Positions 43,957 to 53,885 of a stretch of 64,000 nucleotides of DNA are shown piece after piece. Every line of letters starts with the position of its first letter. The stretch's first letter is position 1. The notes under the pieces were generated by a model. It ran no database searches, was not told the origin of the DNA, and worked only from the letters and a program-made list of their open reading frames with translations. The position numbers and the translations under genes are program-made. Source of the DNA: Celeribacter persicus. Lineage in GTDB: Bacteria > Pseudomonadota > Alphaproteobacteria > Rhodobacterales > Rhodobacteraceae. Where the stretch lies: the NCBI RefSeq assembly GCF_003050785.1, contig NZ_QAOH01000010.1:1-64000 (forward strand). The letters are read 5' to 3'.

Positions 43957-44655
43957 TTACACCATCTTGATCACATCGCGTGGACAGGACAGCATATAGC
44001 CCTTCCGCGCGATGTTCTTGACCAGTAACTCGCTCACCATCTGATTGCCGAGCGTGTCGCGCAGCCGTTTGATCCGTGTCGCCCCCGCCGCTTCGTCGCA
44101 ATCCGACGCATTCCGGCCCGAGATCACCGCTTCGATCTCCGCCCCGGAGAGCACATCGTCATCGAGTCGCGCTTCGGCCAGAACCGAAAGCGTCTCGATT
44201 GCCGCGGGCGTCAGCTTGAACTCCATATTGTTCAGATAAACCGTGTTTTCCGCCCGTGAGATCAGGAGCGACGACACCTCGATCCCGCGTTTCTCGATCT
44301 CGCTCATGCGCCGGTTCAGTGCGATGATCACCACGAGAAACACCAGTGCCGCGATCAGCAGCGCCGTGGAAAACACCAGCAGCACGAAAATCACCATCCG
44401 GTAGGAATTCAAGACGTCGGAAAACGACGTCCCGGATTGCGCGAGAATTTCCAGCAACTTGATTTCCGCCTGAGTCGTCAGATCGTTCTCGACGAAAATC
44501 CGTTCCACACGCGCGTTGAAGGCGTTCGCATCCGGCAGGTTCACGAACAGCAACACGGCGGCAAACAACAGAATCGCGACAATCGTCACAATCCCGTAAA
44601 TCGCCACCCGCGATACCTTGCGGCTGTCAGTATCGGAGGAAATAGTCGCCAGCAT
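43957..44655 (-). CDS. Membrane protein with C-terminal winged-helix-like domain
   Basis: A 232-residue protein with two transmembrane helices (about residues 17-38 and 86-112) flanking a short non-cytoplasmic loop of about 47 residues. The C-terminal 100 residues read FKLTPAAIETLSVLAEARL, ATRIKRLRDTLGNQMV and NIARKGYML, matching the OmpR/PhoB-type winged helix (recognition helix and wing). ToxR and CadC have DNA-binding domain first and membrane segment second; here the order is reversed. It may be a one-component membrane sensor regulator. It overlaps the upstream exported-protein gene by 29 bases, so the pair is coupled. Target genes unknown. Confidence 0.65.
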   Translation of the reverse strand: MLATISSDTDSRKVSRVAIYGIVTIVAILLFAAVLLFVNLPDANAFNARVERIFVENDLTTQAEIKLLEILAQSGTSFSDVLNSYRMVIFVLLVFSTALLIAALVFLVVIIALNRRMSEIEKRGIEVSSLLISRAENTVYLNNMEFKLTPAAIETLSVLAEARLDDDVLSGAEIEAVISGRNASDCDEAAGATRIKRLRDTLGNQMVSELLVKNIARKGYMLSCPRDVIKMV

Positions 44656-44914
44656 CGGCCTTCACCTCGCCCAGTTTCTCTTCCGGGATCATCGCGACGA
44701 TGGAGAGAAGTTGCCAGCCCTCTTTCGCAAGACGCGGAGCGAGCGCTTTGGCCGCCGCCTCTTTCGTACATTGATTGTCGCTCACCTCGGCCACGCCGAA
44801 ATGCAGCTTGAGCGGATTATCGCGCTTGGCCTTGTAACTGGCGTAACAAGAAGCCTCGGCCAGCCCCGGCAGGACCACAAGCGCGATGAGAAGGGGGAGA
44901 AGGTGCTTTTTCAT
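44627..44914 (-). CDS. Small exported protein of unknown function
   Basis: A 95-residue protein with a signal peptide (MKKHLLPLLIALVVLPGLAEA) and two cysteines in the mature part (SCYASYKAK and DNQCTKEAA), likely disulfide-bonded. I do not recognise a family. ATG 44914 is chosen because the signal peptide begins there; the frame is open to 44962. Its 3' end overlaps the membrane winged-helix gene by 29 bases, so it could be that protein's periplasmic partner. Confidence 0.6.
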   Translation of the reverse strand: MKKHLLPLLIALVVLPGLAEASCYASYKAKRDNPLKLHFGVAEVSDNQCTKEAAAKALAPRLAKEGWQLLSIVAMIPEEKLGEVKADAGDYFLRY

Positions 44915-45085
44915 GCTCGCGATCCTGTGAGCAAGACGGATGTTATTCAATAGCAAAGCCATTTTTGATCGCTGTTATCCGATGACACTTCGCTGTTATT
45001 GAGCGATTTCCGCAAAACCGGCCATCACCGTCCCATCACCTCTCCCGCCCGCTCCGTCGGGCCACAGGATCTGAAAGGACGACCA

Positions 45086-45574
45086 ATGAAACTGACCAAA
45101 TTCACCGCCGGGCTTGTAGCACTTTCCATCGCCACCGCAGGCTTTGCCGCCGCCCCGGCGCGTGCCGGTGAGAATGACGCCGCGCTGGCCTTGGGCGGGC
45201 TTGTAACACTCTTCGTGCTCGGCAAAGCGCTTGAGGATAAGAACAAGGACAAGAACAAAGTGGCGGTCAGCACGTCGCGCCATCGCGACGATCGCCGGAA
45301 TGAGACCTGGCAGGATCGCAATCGCGGGCGTGACTTCGGCATTCCCAACCAATGTGTCGCCAGCGCGGGGCAGGGCTCCAAACAGCGTCTCATTGCCTTC
45401 GAGAACTGCATCGAACGCGAGCGCCGAGCCCAGGTCCACCTGCCGCGCGCCTGCGAGACACGGGTGAAGACACGTCAGGGCAAGGTCGACGCCTATGACG
45501 TCGGCTGTCTCACAAATTTCGGCTATCGCGTCGAACGCGACCGCGCGATCCATCGCGATTACAGCCGCAATTGA
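45086..45574 (+). CDS. Exported basic protein of unknown function
   Basis: A 162-residue protein with a signal peptide (MKLTKFTAGLVALSIATAGF, then AAAPARA), a second hydrophobic stretch (AALALGGLVTLFVLGKAL) and a very basic, charged remainder (LEDKNKDKNKVAVSTSRHRD). Three cysteines occur in the C-terminal half (NQCVAS, FENCIER, RACETR) and one more at VGCLTNFGY. No family is recognised. ATG 45086 has AAAGGA seven bases upstream. A terminator follows before rnhB. Confidence 0.6.
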   Translation: MKLTKFTAGLVALSIATAGFAAAPARAGENDAALALGGLVTLFVLGKALEDKNKDKNKVAVSTSRHRDDRRNETWQDRNRGRDFGIPNQCVASAGQGSKQRLIAFENCIERERRAQVHLPRACETRVKTRQGKVDAYDVGCLTNFGYRVERDRAIHRDYSRN

Positions 45575-45628
45575 TTTTCATAACGAGCAGAGACGTGCGG
45601 TTCTAAGTTCCCATGGCCGCGCCACTTG

Positions 45629-45655
45629 GCGGGTGAGTTTCTCACCCGCTTTTTT
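45629..45655 (+). terminator. Intrinsic terminator before rnhB
   Basis: GCGGGTGAG (45629-45637) and CTCACCCGC (45641-45649) form a 9-bp stem with loop TTT followed by TTTTTTC. Confidence 0.9.
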
Positions 45656-45690
45656 CTTGCGCGCCTCTTGGCCATCGGGTTCACAGGGGT

Positions 45691-46327
45691 ATGACAAAGA
45701 TAATTCCCGATTACAGTTTCGAAAAGGCGGCAGCACGCCGGGGCTACACCCGTATCGTCGGTGTCGATGAGGTGGGGCGCGGTCCGCTCGCGGGTCCCGT
45801 GGTGGCCGCTGCCGTCTGGCTCGACCCGGCGGCGATCCCCTCCGGTCTCAATGATTCGAAAGCGCTCAGCGCGAAACGACGCGAAGTGCTTTATGACGAA
45901 ATTCTCGCCTCTGCCGATGTTTCCATCGCATCCTGTTCGGTCGAGGAGATTGATGAGATCAATATTCTGCAAGCCAGCTTGCGTGCCATGGAGCGCGCGG
46001 TGGCGGGGCTTTCCATCAAGCCCGACTATGTTCTGGTCGATGGTAACAAGGTGCCGCCCGCTTTCGGTCTCGATGCCGAGGCGATTGTCAAAGGCGATGC
46101 GCGCTCCCTGTCGATTTCGGCGGCCTCCATTGTTGCGAAAATATGGCGTGATCGGCTGATGGTGGATTTGGCGCAACAGTTTCCCGGCTATGGCTGGGAG
46201 AAGAACGCGGGATACGGGACCAAAATCCACATGGAGGGGCTCCGAAATCTTGGTGTGACACCACACCATAGACGTTCGTTCAAACCTGTCCACAATATCT
46301 TGTATCAAGATAAAAACATAAGTGACT

Positions 46328-46329
<2 letters not shown>
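45691..46329 (+). CDS. rnhB: Ribonuclease HII
   Basis: A 212-residue enzyme that cuts RNA in RNA-DNA hybrids, especially single ribonucleotides in DNA. The acidic centre begins with [20 protein letters not shown] (D26, E27); the [11 protein letters not shown] block and [11 protein letters not shown]-like LVDGNKV follow, with [11 protein letters not shown] carrying later catalytic residues. ATG 45691 is used. ccrM lies 102 bases downstream on the same strand, with a GANTC-rich gap between. Confidence 0.94.
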
Positions 46330-47544
<1,215 letters not shown>

Positions 47545-47617
47545 GCGACAGGTCTATTCCTGAAAAATTCAAAGTTACCGCCTGGTGCCTGCGGCCTGAC
47601 TACGCGGCACCACCTTG

Positions 47618-47650
47618 GCCCCGCTGTGTCTGCGCAGCGGGGCTTTTTTT
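47618..47650 (+). terminator. Intrinsic terminator of ccrM
   Basis: GCCCCGCTG (47618-47626) and CAGCGGGGC (47635-47643) form a 9-bp stem followed by seven T. It lies between ccrM and the convergent alkane monooxygenase gene. Confidence 0.92.
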
Positions 47651-47654
47651 ATCC

Positions 47655-48794
47655 TCACAAACGTGGCAGTGGGTTGGTGCCGTTCTTGTAGGGCTCCCAG
47701 TCCTCGAAACTCTCAAGGTCCGGGTAATATTGCTTGCGCCATTGTTTGACCCTGGGATTCATCATCTTCCGCCACAGCGGCGGCACCATCGCGACAACGC
47801 CCATGACGGTATAGCCATAGGGCAATTGTGGTGCCTCGGTCTCGTCGTAATTCTGCAAAAGCGGAAACCGCCGGTCGGGTTTGTAATGGTGATCCGAATG
47901 GCGTTGCAGGTTGATCAAAAGCCAGTTGGTCGCCATATGCGCGGCATTCCAGCTATGATGCGGCATGACATGCTCATACTTGCCATTCCCAAGGTGCCGC
48001 CGCGTGAGCCCGTAGTGTTCGACGTAGTTGGTCAGTTCCAGTTGCCAGATGGCCACCAAGGCTTGCCAGATAAAAAGCAACACCCCCGGAACGCCGCCGA
48101 TCAGCGTGGCGAGGATCAGCATCAGGATTTGCAGGGTCCAGTATCGGAAATGGGGGTTGCGCGGGTTCCAGGGCGACAATCCCTTGCGCGCCAACATCGC
48201 TTTTTCGGCCTCCCAGGCCGAGTGCGGACATTCCCGGAGCACACGCAGGAAATAGTGATGAAACCCCTCATTGTAACGCGCCGTTACGGCATCGCGAGGT
48301 GTGCCGACATGTTTGTGATGAACCAGAAGGTGTTCGGTCCGGAAATGCGAGTAAAGCACGGAAGCTAAAAGCAGATCGCCGAGCCAGCGTTCCAGATTGT
48401 TGCGCTGATGCAGAAGCTCATGGGCATAGACCATGCCGGTCGTGCCGGAAGACACGCCAAGTCCAAAGAACAGGACCACGGTCTCAAGCGTCGAGAGGTG
48501 ATCCGTATGGGTGACGAACCAGATCAGGGCAAAAATGTTCACGAATTGCACCGGGAACCAGATGATCGTGATCGCGCGATACCAGAAAAGCTCGCTTTCC
48601 GGCGTGTTCGGGTCTGCATTGTCGGTGTTCAGCCCCAGAATGCCATCGAGAAATCCGAACATGTACCATGCATAAAGCGGCACGATGATCACGGTCCAGC
48701 CGCCGACAAAGGCGCCGAGCCAGATGAAAGGGATAAGGGTGAGCGACAGCCAGAATGGCATTGCGTTCCGAAAGCTGATTTGGGCCATGTTCAT
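47655..48794 (-). CDS. alkB: Alkane 1-monooxygenase (AlkB family)
   Basis: A 379-residue integral membrane di-iron hydroxylase. The three histidine boxes are present: HELLHQRN (box 1), EHLLVHHKHVGT (box 2) and LQRHSDHHYKP (box 3), plus the NYVEHYGLTRR motif typical of AlkB. About six hydrophobic helices surround them. It would hydroxylate the terminal carbon of medium-chain alkanes or related molecules, needing rubredoxin and its reductase, which are not encoded nearby. ATG 48794 is chosen; TTG 48815 and GTG 48812 are weaker options. It is a single gene, convergent with ccrM and downstream of mutY. Confidence 0.9.
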   Translation of the reverse strand: MNMAQISFRNAMPFWLSLTLIPFIWLGAFVGGWTVIIVPLYAWYMFGFLDGILGLNTDNADPNTPESELFWYRAITIIWFPVQFVNIFALIWFVTHTDHLSTLETVVLFFGLGVSSGTTGMVYAHELLHQRNNLERWLGDLLLASVLYSHFRTEHLLVHHKHVGTPRDAVTARYNEGFHHYFLRVLRECPHSAWEAEKAMLARKGLSPWNPRNPHFRYWTLQILMLILATLIGGVPGVLLFIWQALVAIWQLELTNYVEHYGLTRRHLGNGKYEHVMPHHSWNAAHMATNWLLINLQRHSDHHYKPDRRFPLLQNYDETEAPQLPYGYTVMGVVAMVPPLWRKMMNPRVKQWRKQYYPDLESFEDWEPYKNGTNPLPRL

Positions 48795-48833
48795 AGGATT
48801 ACGACTCTTCACCAAAGCGCCCGCGCGTGTCTC

Positions 48834-49883
48834 TCAATACTCAAGGTTGGAGAGGGCGAGGTCAAATGCCTTTCGCATCACAGTCGGCAGATCCGAGGCC
48901 TGAAACGCGTTATTGCCCTTCAAAACGCAGGTTTCGGGCGGTTTTGTCACATGGGTGGCGGCATGGACCGTGAGGATCAGGTGGAAATGCGTGAAGGTGT
49001 GACGCACTTCTCCGAGATCCTGCCAGTCGCCTGGAAAGGGGGGCGCGGGCGGATGCGCTTCCTGCCACTCCGTGCCGGGCCAGCCCATCATGCCCCCCAG
49101 TAGCCCCTTTTCGGGCCGCTTTTCCAGAATCCATTCTCCCGCCTCTGTGCGACCGACATAAGCGTGGCCATGTCGTGTGGGTTTTGGCTTCTTTGGCGAT
49201 TTGAGCGGGAAACGAGCCTGATCTCCGGCGTGTCGTGCCGCGCAGACGTAGCTCAAGGGGCAAATGCCACAGGCGGGGGATTTCGGCGTGCAGATCGTGG
49301 CCCCCAGATCCATCATCGCTTGCGCATAATCACCCGGGCGCGCTATGGGCGTGAGCGTTTCCGCCAGTTCCGTCAATTCCGGCTTGGCGGTCGGCAGTGG
49401 TGTTTCGACCCGAAACAGACGGGACACCACCCGTTCGACATTGCCGTCCACCACGGTCTCCGGCAGGTCAAACGCAATGGATGCAATGGCGGCAGAAGTA
49501 TAAGGGCCGACGCCGGGCAAGGACTGTAATGCGATCCGGGTCCTGGGAAAAACACCGTCGAACTCATCCCGGATCACCCGCGCGCATTTCAGGAGGTTGC
49601 GAGCACGGGCGTAATAGCCGAGCCCGGCCCATTCTCCCATCACACGCTCGTCCTCGGCATTGGCGAGATCCGTCACCGAGGGCCAGAGCGCGGTGAACCG
49701 TTCGAAATAGGATTTCACTGCCGCAACCGTGGTCTGTTGCAGCATGATTTCCGACATCCAGACCCGGTAAGGATCGGGCGCGACACCTGCGGCACGATCA
49801 GCTGGCGACACGCGCCAGGGCAGCACCCGTGCATGCGTGTCATACCAGTCGAGAAGCGCCGTCGCGGCGTCTTCGTGTTTCAT
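48834..49883 (-). CDS. mutY: A/G-specific adenine glycosylase
   Basis: A 349-residue base-excision repair enzyme that removes adenine opposite 8-oxoguanine. It shows EIMLQQTTVAAV (catalytic glutamate region), the helix-hairpin-helix LPGVGPYTSAAIASI, the catalytic aspartate in VVDGNVERVVSR, and the [4Fe-4S] ligands CTPKSPACGICPLSYVC. The C-terminal NUDIX-like domain, which recognises 8-oxoguanine, follows (about residues 235-345). ATG 49883 is preferred; a TTG at 49895 has an AGGA spaced better and adds four residues. Divergent from the DciA-like gene. Confidence 0.93.
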   Translation of the reverse strand: MKHEDAATALLDWYDTHARVLPWRVSPADRAAGVAPDPYRVWMSEIMLQQTTVAAVKSYFERFTALWPSVTDLANAEDERVMGEWAGLGYYARARNLLKCARVIRDEFDGVFPRTRIALQSLPGVGPYTSAAIASIAFDLPETVVDGNVERVVSRLFRVETPLPTAKPELTELAETLTPIARPGDYAQAMMDLGATICTPKSPACGICPLSYVCAARHAGDQARFPLKSPKKPKPTRHGHAYVGRTEAGEWILEKRPEKGLLGGMMGWPGTEWQEAHPPAPPFPGDWQDLGEVRHTFTHFHLILTVHAATHVTKPPETCVLKGNNAFQASDLPTVMRKAFDLALSNLEY

Positions 49884-49993
49884 TTCGTCACGCAATCTTT
49901 AGGTCCTGTCATCTGCTTTCTTCTGGCGCCTTGCGCGCGCGCCTCTAGAATAGAGGGAAGACAGGCAGACGCCAGCCTAGGAAACAGCAGGAC

Positions 49994-50530
49994 ATGACGG
50001 ACGTGCAGACAGAGGCCAAAAGACGCAGACGGGGGTTTGAACGCACCTCCGGCCTTTTGCAGGCGCGCATTCGCGAAGCCTCCGAGGCGCGCGGGTTTTC
50101 CGAGTCTCGTCTCCTGACCCACTGGGAAGAGATCGTCGGTGAGGCCACGGCCGCCATGTCGCGCCCTGTGAAAGTGTCCTATGCCAAGGGCGGTTTCGGC
50201 GCAACGCTGACGCTTTTGACCACCGGGGCTTTTGCTCCCATGGTTCAGGCCGAAGTGCCGAAAATCCGGGATCGTGTGAATGCGGTTTATGGATATAATG
50301 CGATCAGCCGTATCCATGTGACACAAACCGCTCCGACCGGATTTTCCGAAGGGCGTGTCGCATTTCACGGCCCGAAACCCGAACCTGCCCCTGAATTGAC
50401 GCCGGAAACCAAAGCCGAGGCGCACACGCTTTCCGAAGGAGTGCGTGACGAGGCTTTGCGTCAGGCACTTGAGAAATTCGCCGGAACATTCCTGACCCGG
50501 CAACACCACAAGATGAAGGAAGAGAAATGA
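49994..50530 (+). CDS. DUF721 (DciA-like) protein
   Basis: A 178-residue protein with an N-terminal basic stretch and the DUF721 fold (about residues 20-110: LLTHWEEIVGEATAAMSRPVKV is characteristic). DUF721 includes DciA, the ancestral loader of the DnaB replicative helicase, so a role at replication initiation is possible. The C-terminal part (EPAPELTPETKAEA) is a low-complexity linker followed by a helix. ATG 49994 is used. It overlaps the DsbA-like gene (ATGA), a frequent Rhodobacteraceae pairing. Confidence 0.75.
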   Translation: MTDVQTEAKRRRRGFERTSGLLQARIREASEARGFSESRLLTHWEEIVGEATAAMSRPVKVSYAKGGFGATLTLLTTGAFAPMVQAEVPKIRDRVNAVYGYNAISRIHVTQTAPTGFSEGRVAFHGPKPEPAPELTPETKAEAHTLSEGVRDEALRQALEKFAGTFLTRQHHKMKEEK

Positions 50531-51177
50531 ACCGCCGCACATTCATGATCACGACCGCTCTCGCGACCCTTGGCGCGGGGCTCATGCCCTCTGCTGTCAC
50601 CTCCTTTCTGGTGACACCGGCGCAGGCCGAGGACCTGCCGGACACCTCCGGCATTTTCGATCTGACGCTCGGCGACAAGAACGCACCGGTCGAGTTGATC
50701 GAATACGCGTCCTACACCTGCCCGCATTGTGCGACCTTCCACAAAACCGTGTTTGGGCCGCTCAAGAAAGACTACATCGACACGGGCAAGGTGCGTTTCA
50801 TCTACCGCGAAGTGTATTTCGACAAGTTCGGTCTCTGGGCGTCGATGGTGGCGCGTTGTGGGGGCGAGATGCGCTATTTCGGCGTGCAGAAAATGCTCTA
50901 CGACGAACAGAGCGACTGGATCGCCGGAGGCCGGGACACGATGCAGATCGTCGAGAACCTGCGCAAGATCGGCAAACGCGCAGGGCTCACGGACGAAAAT
51001 CTCGATACCTGCCTGAATGACGGCGAGATGGCCGAAAAGCTTTATGCGAAATTCACTGCGGAAGTGGCGGAATACGACATCGACGCCACGCCTACTCTGG
51101 TGATTGACGGCGAGAAACATTCCAACATGAGCTACGCCGATCTCAAGAAAATCCTCGACGCGAAACTGGCCGAATAA
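50527..51177 (+). CDS. DsbA-family periplasmic thiol-disulfide oxidoreductase
   Basis: A 216-residue exported protein. The N-terminus MNRRTFMITT carries a twin-arginine-like signal ending near PAQA. The thioredoxin motif CPHC is at C65-C68 in YASYTCPHCATFH, with a helical insertion typical of DsbA and the cis-proline in DATPTLVIDG. It should introduce or shuffle disulfides in periplasmic proteins. ATG 50527 overlaps the previous gene by four bases. It ends four bases before the convergent lpxK stop. Confidence 0.88.
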   Translation: MNRRTFMITTALATLGAGLMPSAVTSFLVTPAQAEDLPDTSGIFDLTLGDKNAPVELIEYASYTCPHCATFHKTVFGPLKKDYIDTGKVRFIYREVYFDKFGLWASMVARCGGEMRYFGVQKMLYDEQSDWIAGGRDTMQIVENLRKIGKRAGLTDENLDTCLNDGEMAEKLYAKFTAEVAEYDIDATPTLVIDGEKHSNMSYADLKKILDAKLAE

Positions 51178-51181
51178 GACC

Positions 51182-52174
51182 CTAAACCAGCCCAAGGCGG
51201 CCCAAATGGCCGTCGATGGGCGCCCAGTCGGCAATATCGAGCCGGACGGGCAGGGTCACCACTTTCATGCGAAAGGCGCGGGGCAGGCGCACCGCGTCTT
51301 TTTCCGTGGTCACCATCTGTGCGCCCAAGGCCAGAGCCTCGACCTCCAGCCGTTTCATAAGCGGCACGGAGAGCGGTTGATGATCCTTGAGCGCTTCAGT
51401 GCGCAGGAGATTGGCGCCGAGCCCGGTGAGGGTCTGGAAGAATTTCTCGGGGTGGCCGATCCCGGCAAAGGCCATGACGTTTTGCCCCTGCCAGTCGAGG
51501 CCGGTGGGCAACGGTTTCAATTCCGCTTTCACGTGCGATACAGAGACCAATCCAGCCCAATTCGCTTCAAAACGATCCTGTGCGCGGGTGTCCCCGATGG
51601 AGATCAGAATATCGCCCCGCGCCATGCCTGCGGACACGGGTTCGCGCAGAGGTCCGCCGGGGATCACCCGCCCGTTGCCAAACCCGCGCCAGGCATCGAC
51701 CACGATGACGGTCAGGTCTTTCTCGACCGAAGGGTTCTGCATCCCATCGTCGAGCAGGATGACATCGGCACCGGCGGCCTCGGCCTGACGCACGCCTGCG
51801 GCACGGTCCTTGGCGACCCAGACCGGGGTAAAGGCGGCGATCAGAAGCGGTTCGTCACCAACCTCATCCGCGCTGTGTTTGCGCTCGTCGACACGCACGG
51901 GGCCTTCGAGGCGCCCGCCATAGCCACGGGACACGACATGAGGGGTGTAGCCCCGTTCGGTCAGATGTTGAGCGAGCGCGATGGTGGTGGGTGTCTTGCC
52001 CGTGCCGCCGGCGTTGATATTGCCGACACAGATCACCGGCACGCCGGCCTTGTAGCCGGGTCTGGCAACACGTTTTGCGGTGGTACGGGCATAAAGCGCG
52101 GAGAGTGGGGACAGCAGGCGGGCCTGCCAGCCGGGGGCGTCCTTCGGATTGGACCAGAACAGTGGCGCTTTCAT
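51182..52174 (-). CDS. lpxK: Tetraacyldisaccharide 4'-kinase
   Basis: A 330-residue membrane-associated kinase that phosphorylates the 4' position of the lipid A disaccharide. The P-loop is GNINAGGTGKTP (residues 51-62). YTPHVVSRGYGGRLEGPVRV and VILLDDGMQNPSVEKDL are family blocks, the latter carrying the catalytic aspartates. ATG 52174 overlaps the WaaA-like stop by four bases, so it is the last gene of the DUF4170-WaaA-lpxK transcript. Length is normal. Confidence 0.94.
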   Translation of the reverse strand: MKAPLFWSNPKDAPGWQARLLSPLSALYARTTAKRVARPGYKAGVPVICVGNINAGGTGKTPTTIALAQHLTERGYTPHVVSRGYGGRLEGPVRVDERKHSADEVGDEPLLIAAFTPVWVAKDRAAGVRQAEAAGADVILLDDGMQNPSVEKDLTVIVVDAWRGFGNGRVIPGGPLREPVSAGMARGDILISIGDTRAQDRFEANWAGLVSVSHVKAELKPLPTGLDWQGQNVMAFAGIGHPEKFFQTLTGLGANLLRTEALKDHQPLSVPLMKRLEVEALALGAQMVTTEKDAVRLPRAFRMKVVTLPVRLDIADWAPIDGHLGRLGLV

Positions 52175-53466
52175 GTGGACCGCCTTTCCCGGAGATCGAG
52201 AATGTCCTGTACGAGGGCGGAGACCCGGTCCGTAACCTCGGCCCCGGTCGAGGCGATTTCCCAGGCTGCGGCAGCCATCAATGCAATCTGATCCGGGGAC
52301 ATCAGCTGCCCGAGTTCCTCGCCAAGTTCATGCCCGTCACGCACCTGCCGCGTGGCGTTGCCGGTCGCGAGACGGGCATAGGCGGTGGCATGGGCGTTGA
52401 CATGGGGGCCGTGCAGGATGGCTGATCCCATGGCGGCAGCCGGATAAGGGTCGATGCCGCCAAAGGGCACGAGAGAACGCCCGAGAAAGCTCACCGGGGA
52501 GAGACGATGCCAAAGCCCGTCCTGATTTGTGGACTCTCCTGTCAGAACGGCGATCTGCAGGGCTTCGGAAATACTGTCCTCCGGGCCAAGAGCCATCGCG
52601 TTCAGTCCGGTATCTTCACATTGGTGAAGCACGCTTGCAAGCGTCGAAGCATCGGACAGGGACATCACAAGCAACAACCGATGCGCCCGCCGCAGCGCGC
52701 TTTTATGCGCCCGAAGAACGTTGTTCAGCTCCGGCAGTTCCACCTGGGCCGCGAACCAGCATGGCCGCGTGCCGAGTTCCCCGGAACGGCGGGACAGTTC
52801 CTCATCGTCGATGATCGGAGCAATGCCGCCCTCTTCGAGATAACCGAGACATTCGACATGTTTCGGGTCTAAATCGGCCCGTCGCCACGGGACGCTGCTT
52901 TCAGCGGAGGCGGTGATCGCGTGATCGAAACATTTCAGAACTGCGTTGCGCAGGCCGGGGATCGGTGCGGGCAGATCGAGTGTGCTCGGGCTGTGCGGTG
53001 CCTCGATGGAGAGGGTCGGCAGCCCCTCATCATGCGCGGCGCGCAACAATGTCGGACGAAACCGGCCACCGATCCAGATCAGCCCGTCCGGTCGCCAATG
53101 GGACAGGAAACGACGCACGATGGTGGTTTCGTCCTCGGGCGCTTCGGAAAAGATCACACCTTCCGGCCTTTGGTTGTTTGGAGGATGCACGCCGGGGCTC
53201 ATGGTGATCACGGCGCATAGATCGGGGCGATCTTCGGCGATCCGGGCAAAAAGCTCCACTGCCGGTCGCAGCGCGAATTGGGTCGCGGCATGAAACCACA
53301 AGACCTCGCCGCGTGGGCGAGGGGGCAGATCAAGGGCCAGTCGCGCGTCACGCGCCTGTCGTGTCAGCGTGCCCTCGGAAAGCAGGCGGTCCAGACGTTC
53401 GGTGTGACGTCGCTCGGACCGTCCGTTCAGGCCGGAATAGAGTAAAAAGGGAAGGGGTCGGGCCAT
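52171..53466 (-). CDS. WaaA-like (Kdo transferase family) protein lacking expected acidic motifs
   Basis: A 431-residue GT30-like protein by layout and position next to lpxK: an N-terminal glycosyltransferase domain beginning GEVLWFHAATQFALRP (residues 53-68) and a C-terminal domain with FLGRSLVPFGGIDPYPAAA. Compared with E. coli WaaA as I recall it, the invariant SVGE is ATQF (no glutamate), ETELWPN is GGRFRPT, PRHPER is missing and GGHNPLE is GGIDPYP. These include the catalytic base and donor-site residues. It may be an inactive or neofunctionalised paralogue, with a standard WaaA elsewhere in the genome. ATG 53466 is used. It lies between DUF4170 and lpxK. Confidence 0.7.
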   Translation of the reverse strand: MARPLPFLLYSGLNGRSERRHTERLDRLLSEGTLTRQARDARLALDLPPRPRGEVLWFHAATQFALRPAVELFARIAEDRPDLCAVITMSPGVHPPNNQRPEGVIFSEAPEDETTIVRRFLSHWRPDGLIWIGGRFRPTLLRAAHDEGLPTLSIEAPHSPSTLDLPAPIPGLRNAVLKCFDHAITASAESSVPWRRADLDPKHVECLGYLEEGGIAPIIDDEELSRRSGELGTRPCWFAAQVELPELNNVLRAHKSALRRAHRLLLVMSLSDASTLASVLHQCEDTGLNAMALGPEDSISEALQIAVLTGESTNQDGLWHRLSPVSFLGRSLVPFGGIDPYPAAAMGSAILHGPHVNAHATAYARLATGNATRQVRDGHELGEELGQLMSPDQIALMAAAAWEIASTGAEVTDRVSALVQDILDLRERRST

Positions 53467-53479
53467 GCTGGCCTAGGCC

Positions 53480-53725
53480 TCACGCTCCAAGCTCTTCGGT
53501 GGGGGAGGCGAGCTGTTCCTCGTCACGCAAACGGTGCAGATGCGCGATGAAATAGCGCATGTGGGCATTGTCGACGGTCCGTTGCGCTTCGGCTTTCCAG
53601 GCGGCATGCGCGGTCTCGTAATTCGGGAAAATCCCAACGATGTGAATATCATCCACGTTGCGGAATACGGTTTTGGACGGGTCGACAAGTTCGCCGCCGA
53701 ACACGAGGTGCAGTCTTTGTGCCAT
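53480..53725 (-). CDS. DUF4170 domain protein
   Basis: An 81-residue protein matching DUF4170: MAQRLHLVFGGELVDPSKT followed by FRNVDDIHIVGIFPNYETA and RYFIAHLHRLRDEEQ. The function of this alphaproteobacterial family is unknown; it recurrently accompanies lipid A/Kdo genes. ATG 53725 has GGAG eight bases upstream. The waaA-like gene starts 13 bases after its stop, so DUF4170, the WaaA-like gene and lpxK form one operon. Confidence 0.88.
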   Translation of the reverse strand: MAQRLHLVFGGELVDPSKTVFRNVDDIHIVGIFPNYETAHAAWKAEAQRTVDNAHMRYFIAHLHRLRDEEQLASPTEELGA

Positions 53726-53885
53726 GGAATATCTCCCGGATGTGATGAGGCGCACCCTAGTCCAATCAGAAGGGGGGTCAAGCGGCCTTGAAGGGCTGCC
53801 TAATTCTTGGGCGCTTTATTGCGAGGACGTGGGATTTTTCGGATTGGCTGTTTCCCTCACCTGCCTCTGTCGTCATCATATCACC

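Noticed and set aside
38967-45600. Genomic island integrated at tRNA-Arg
   Set aside because: The aau block follows the tRNA directly, but there is no integrase and no repeat of the tRNA 3' end before rnhB, so integration is not shown.
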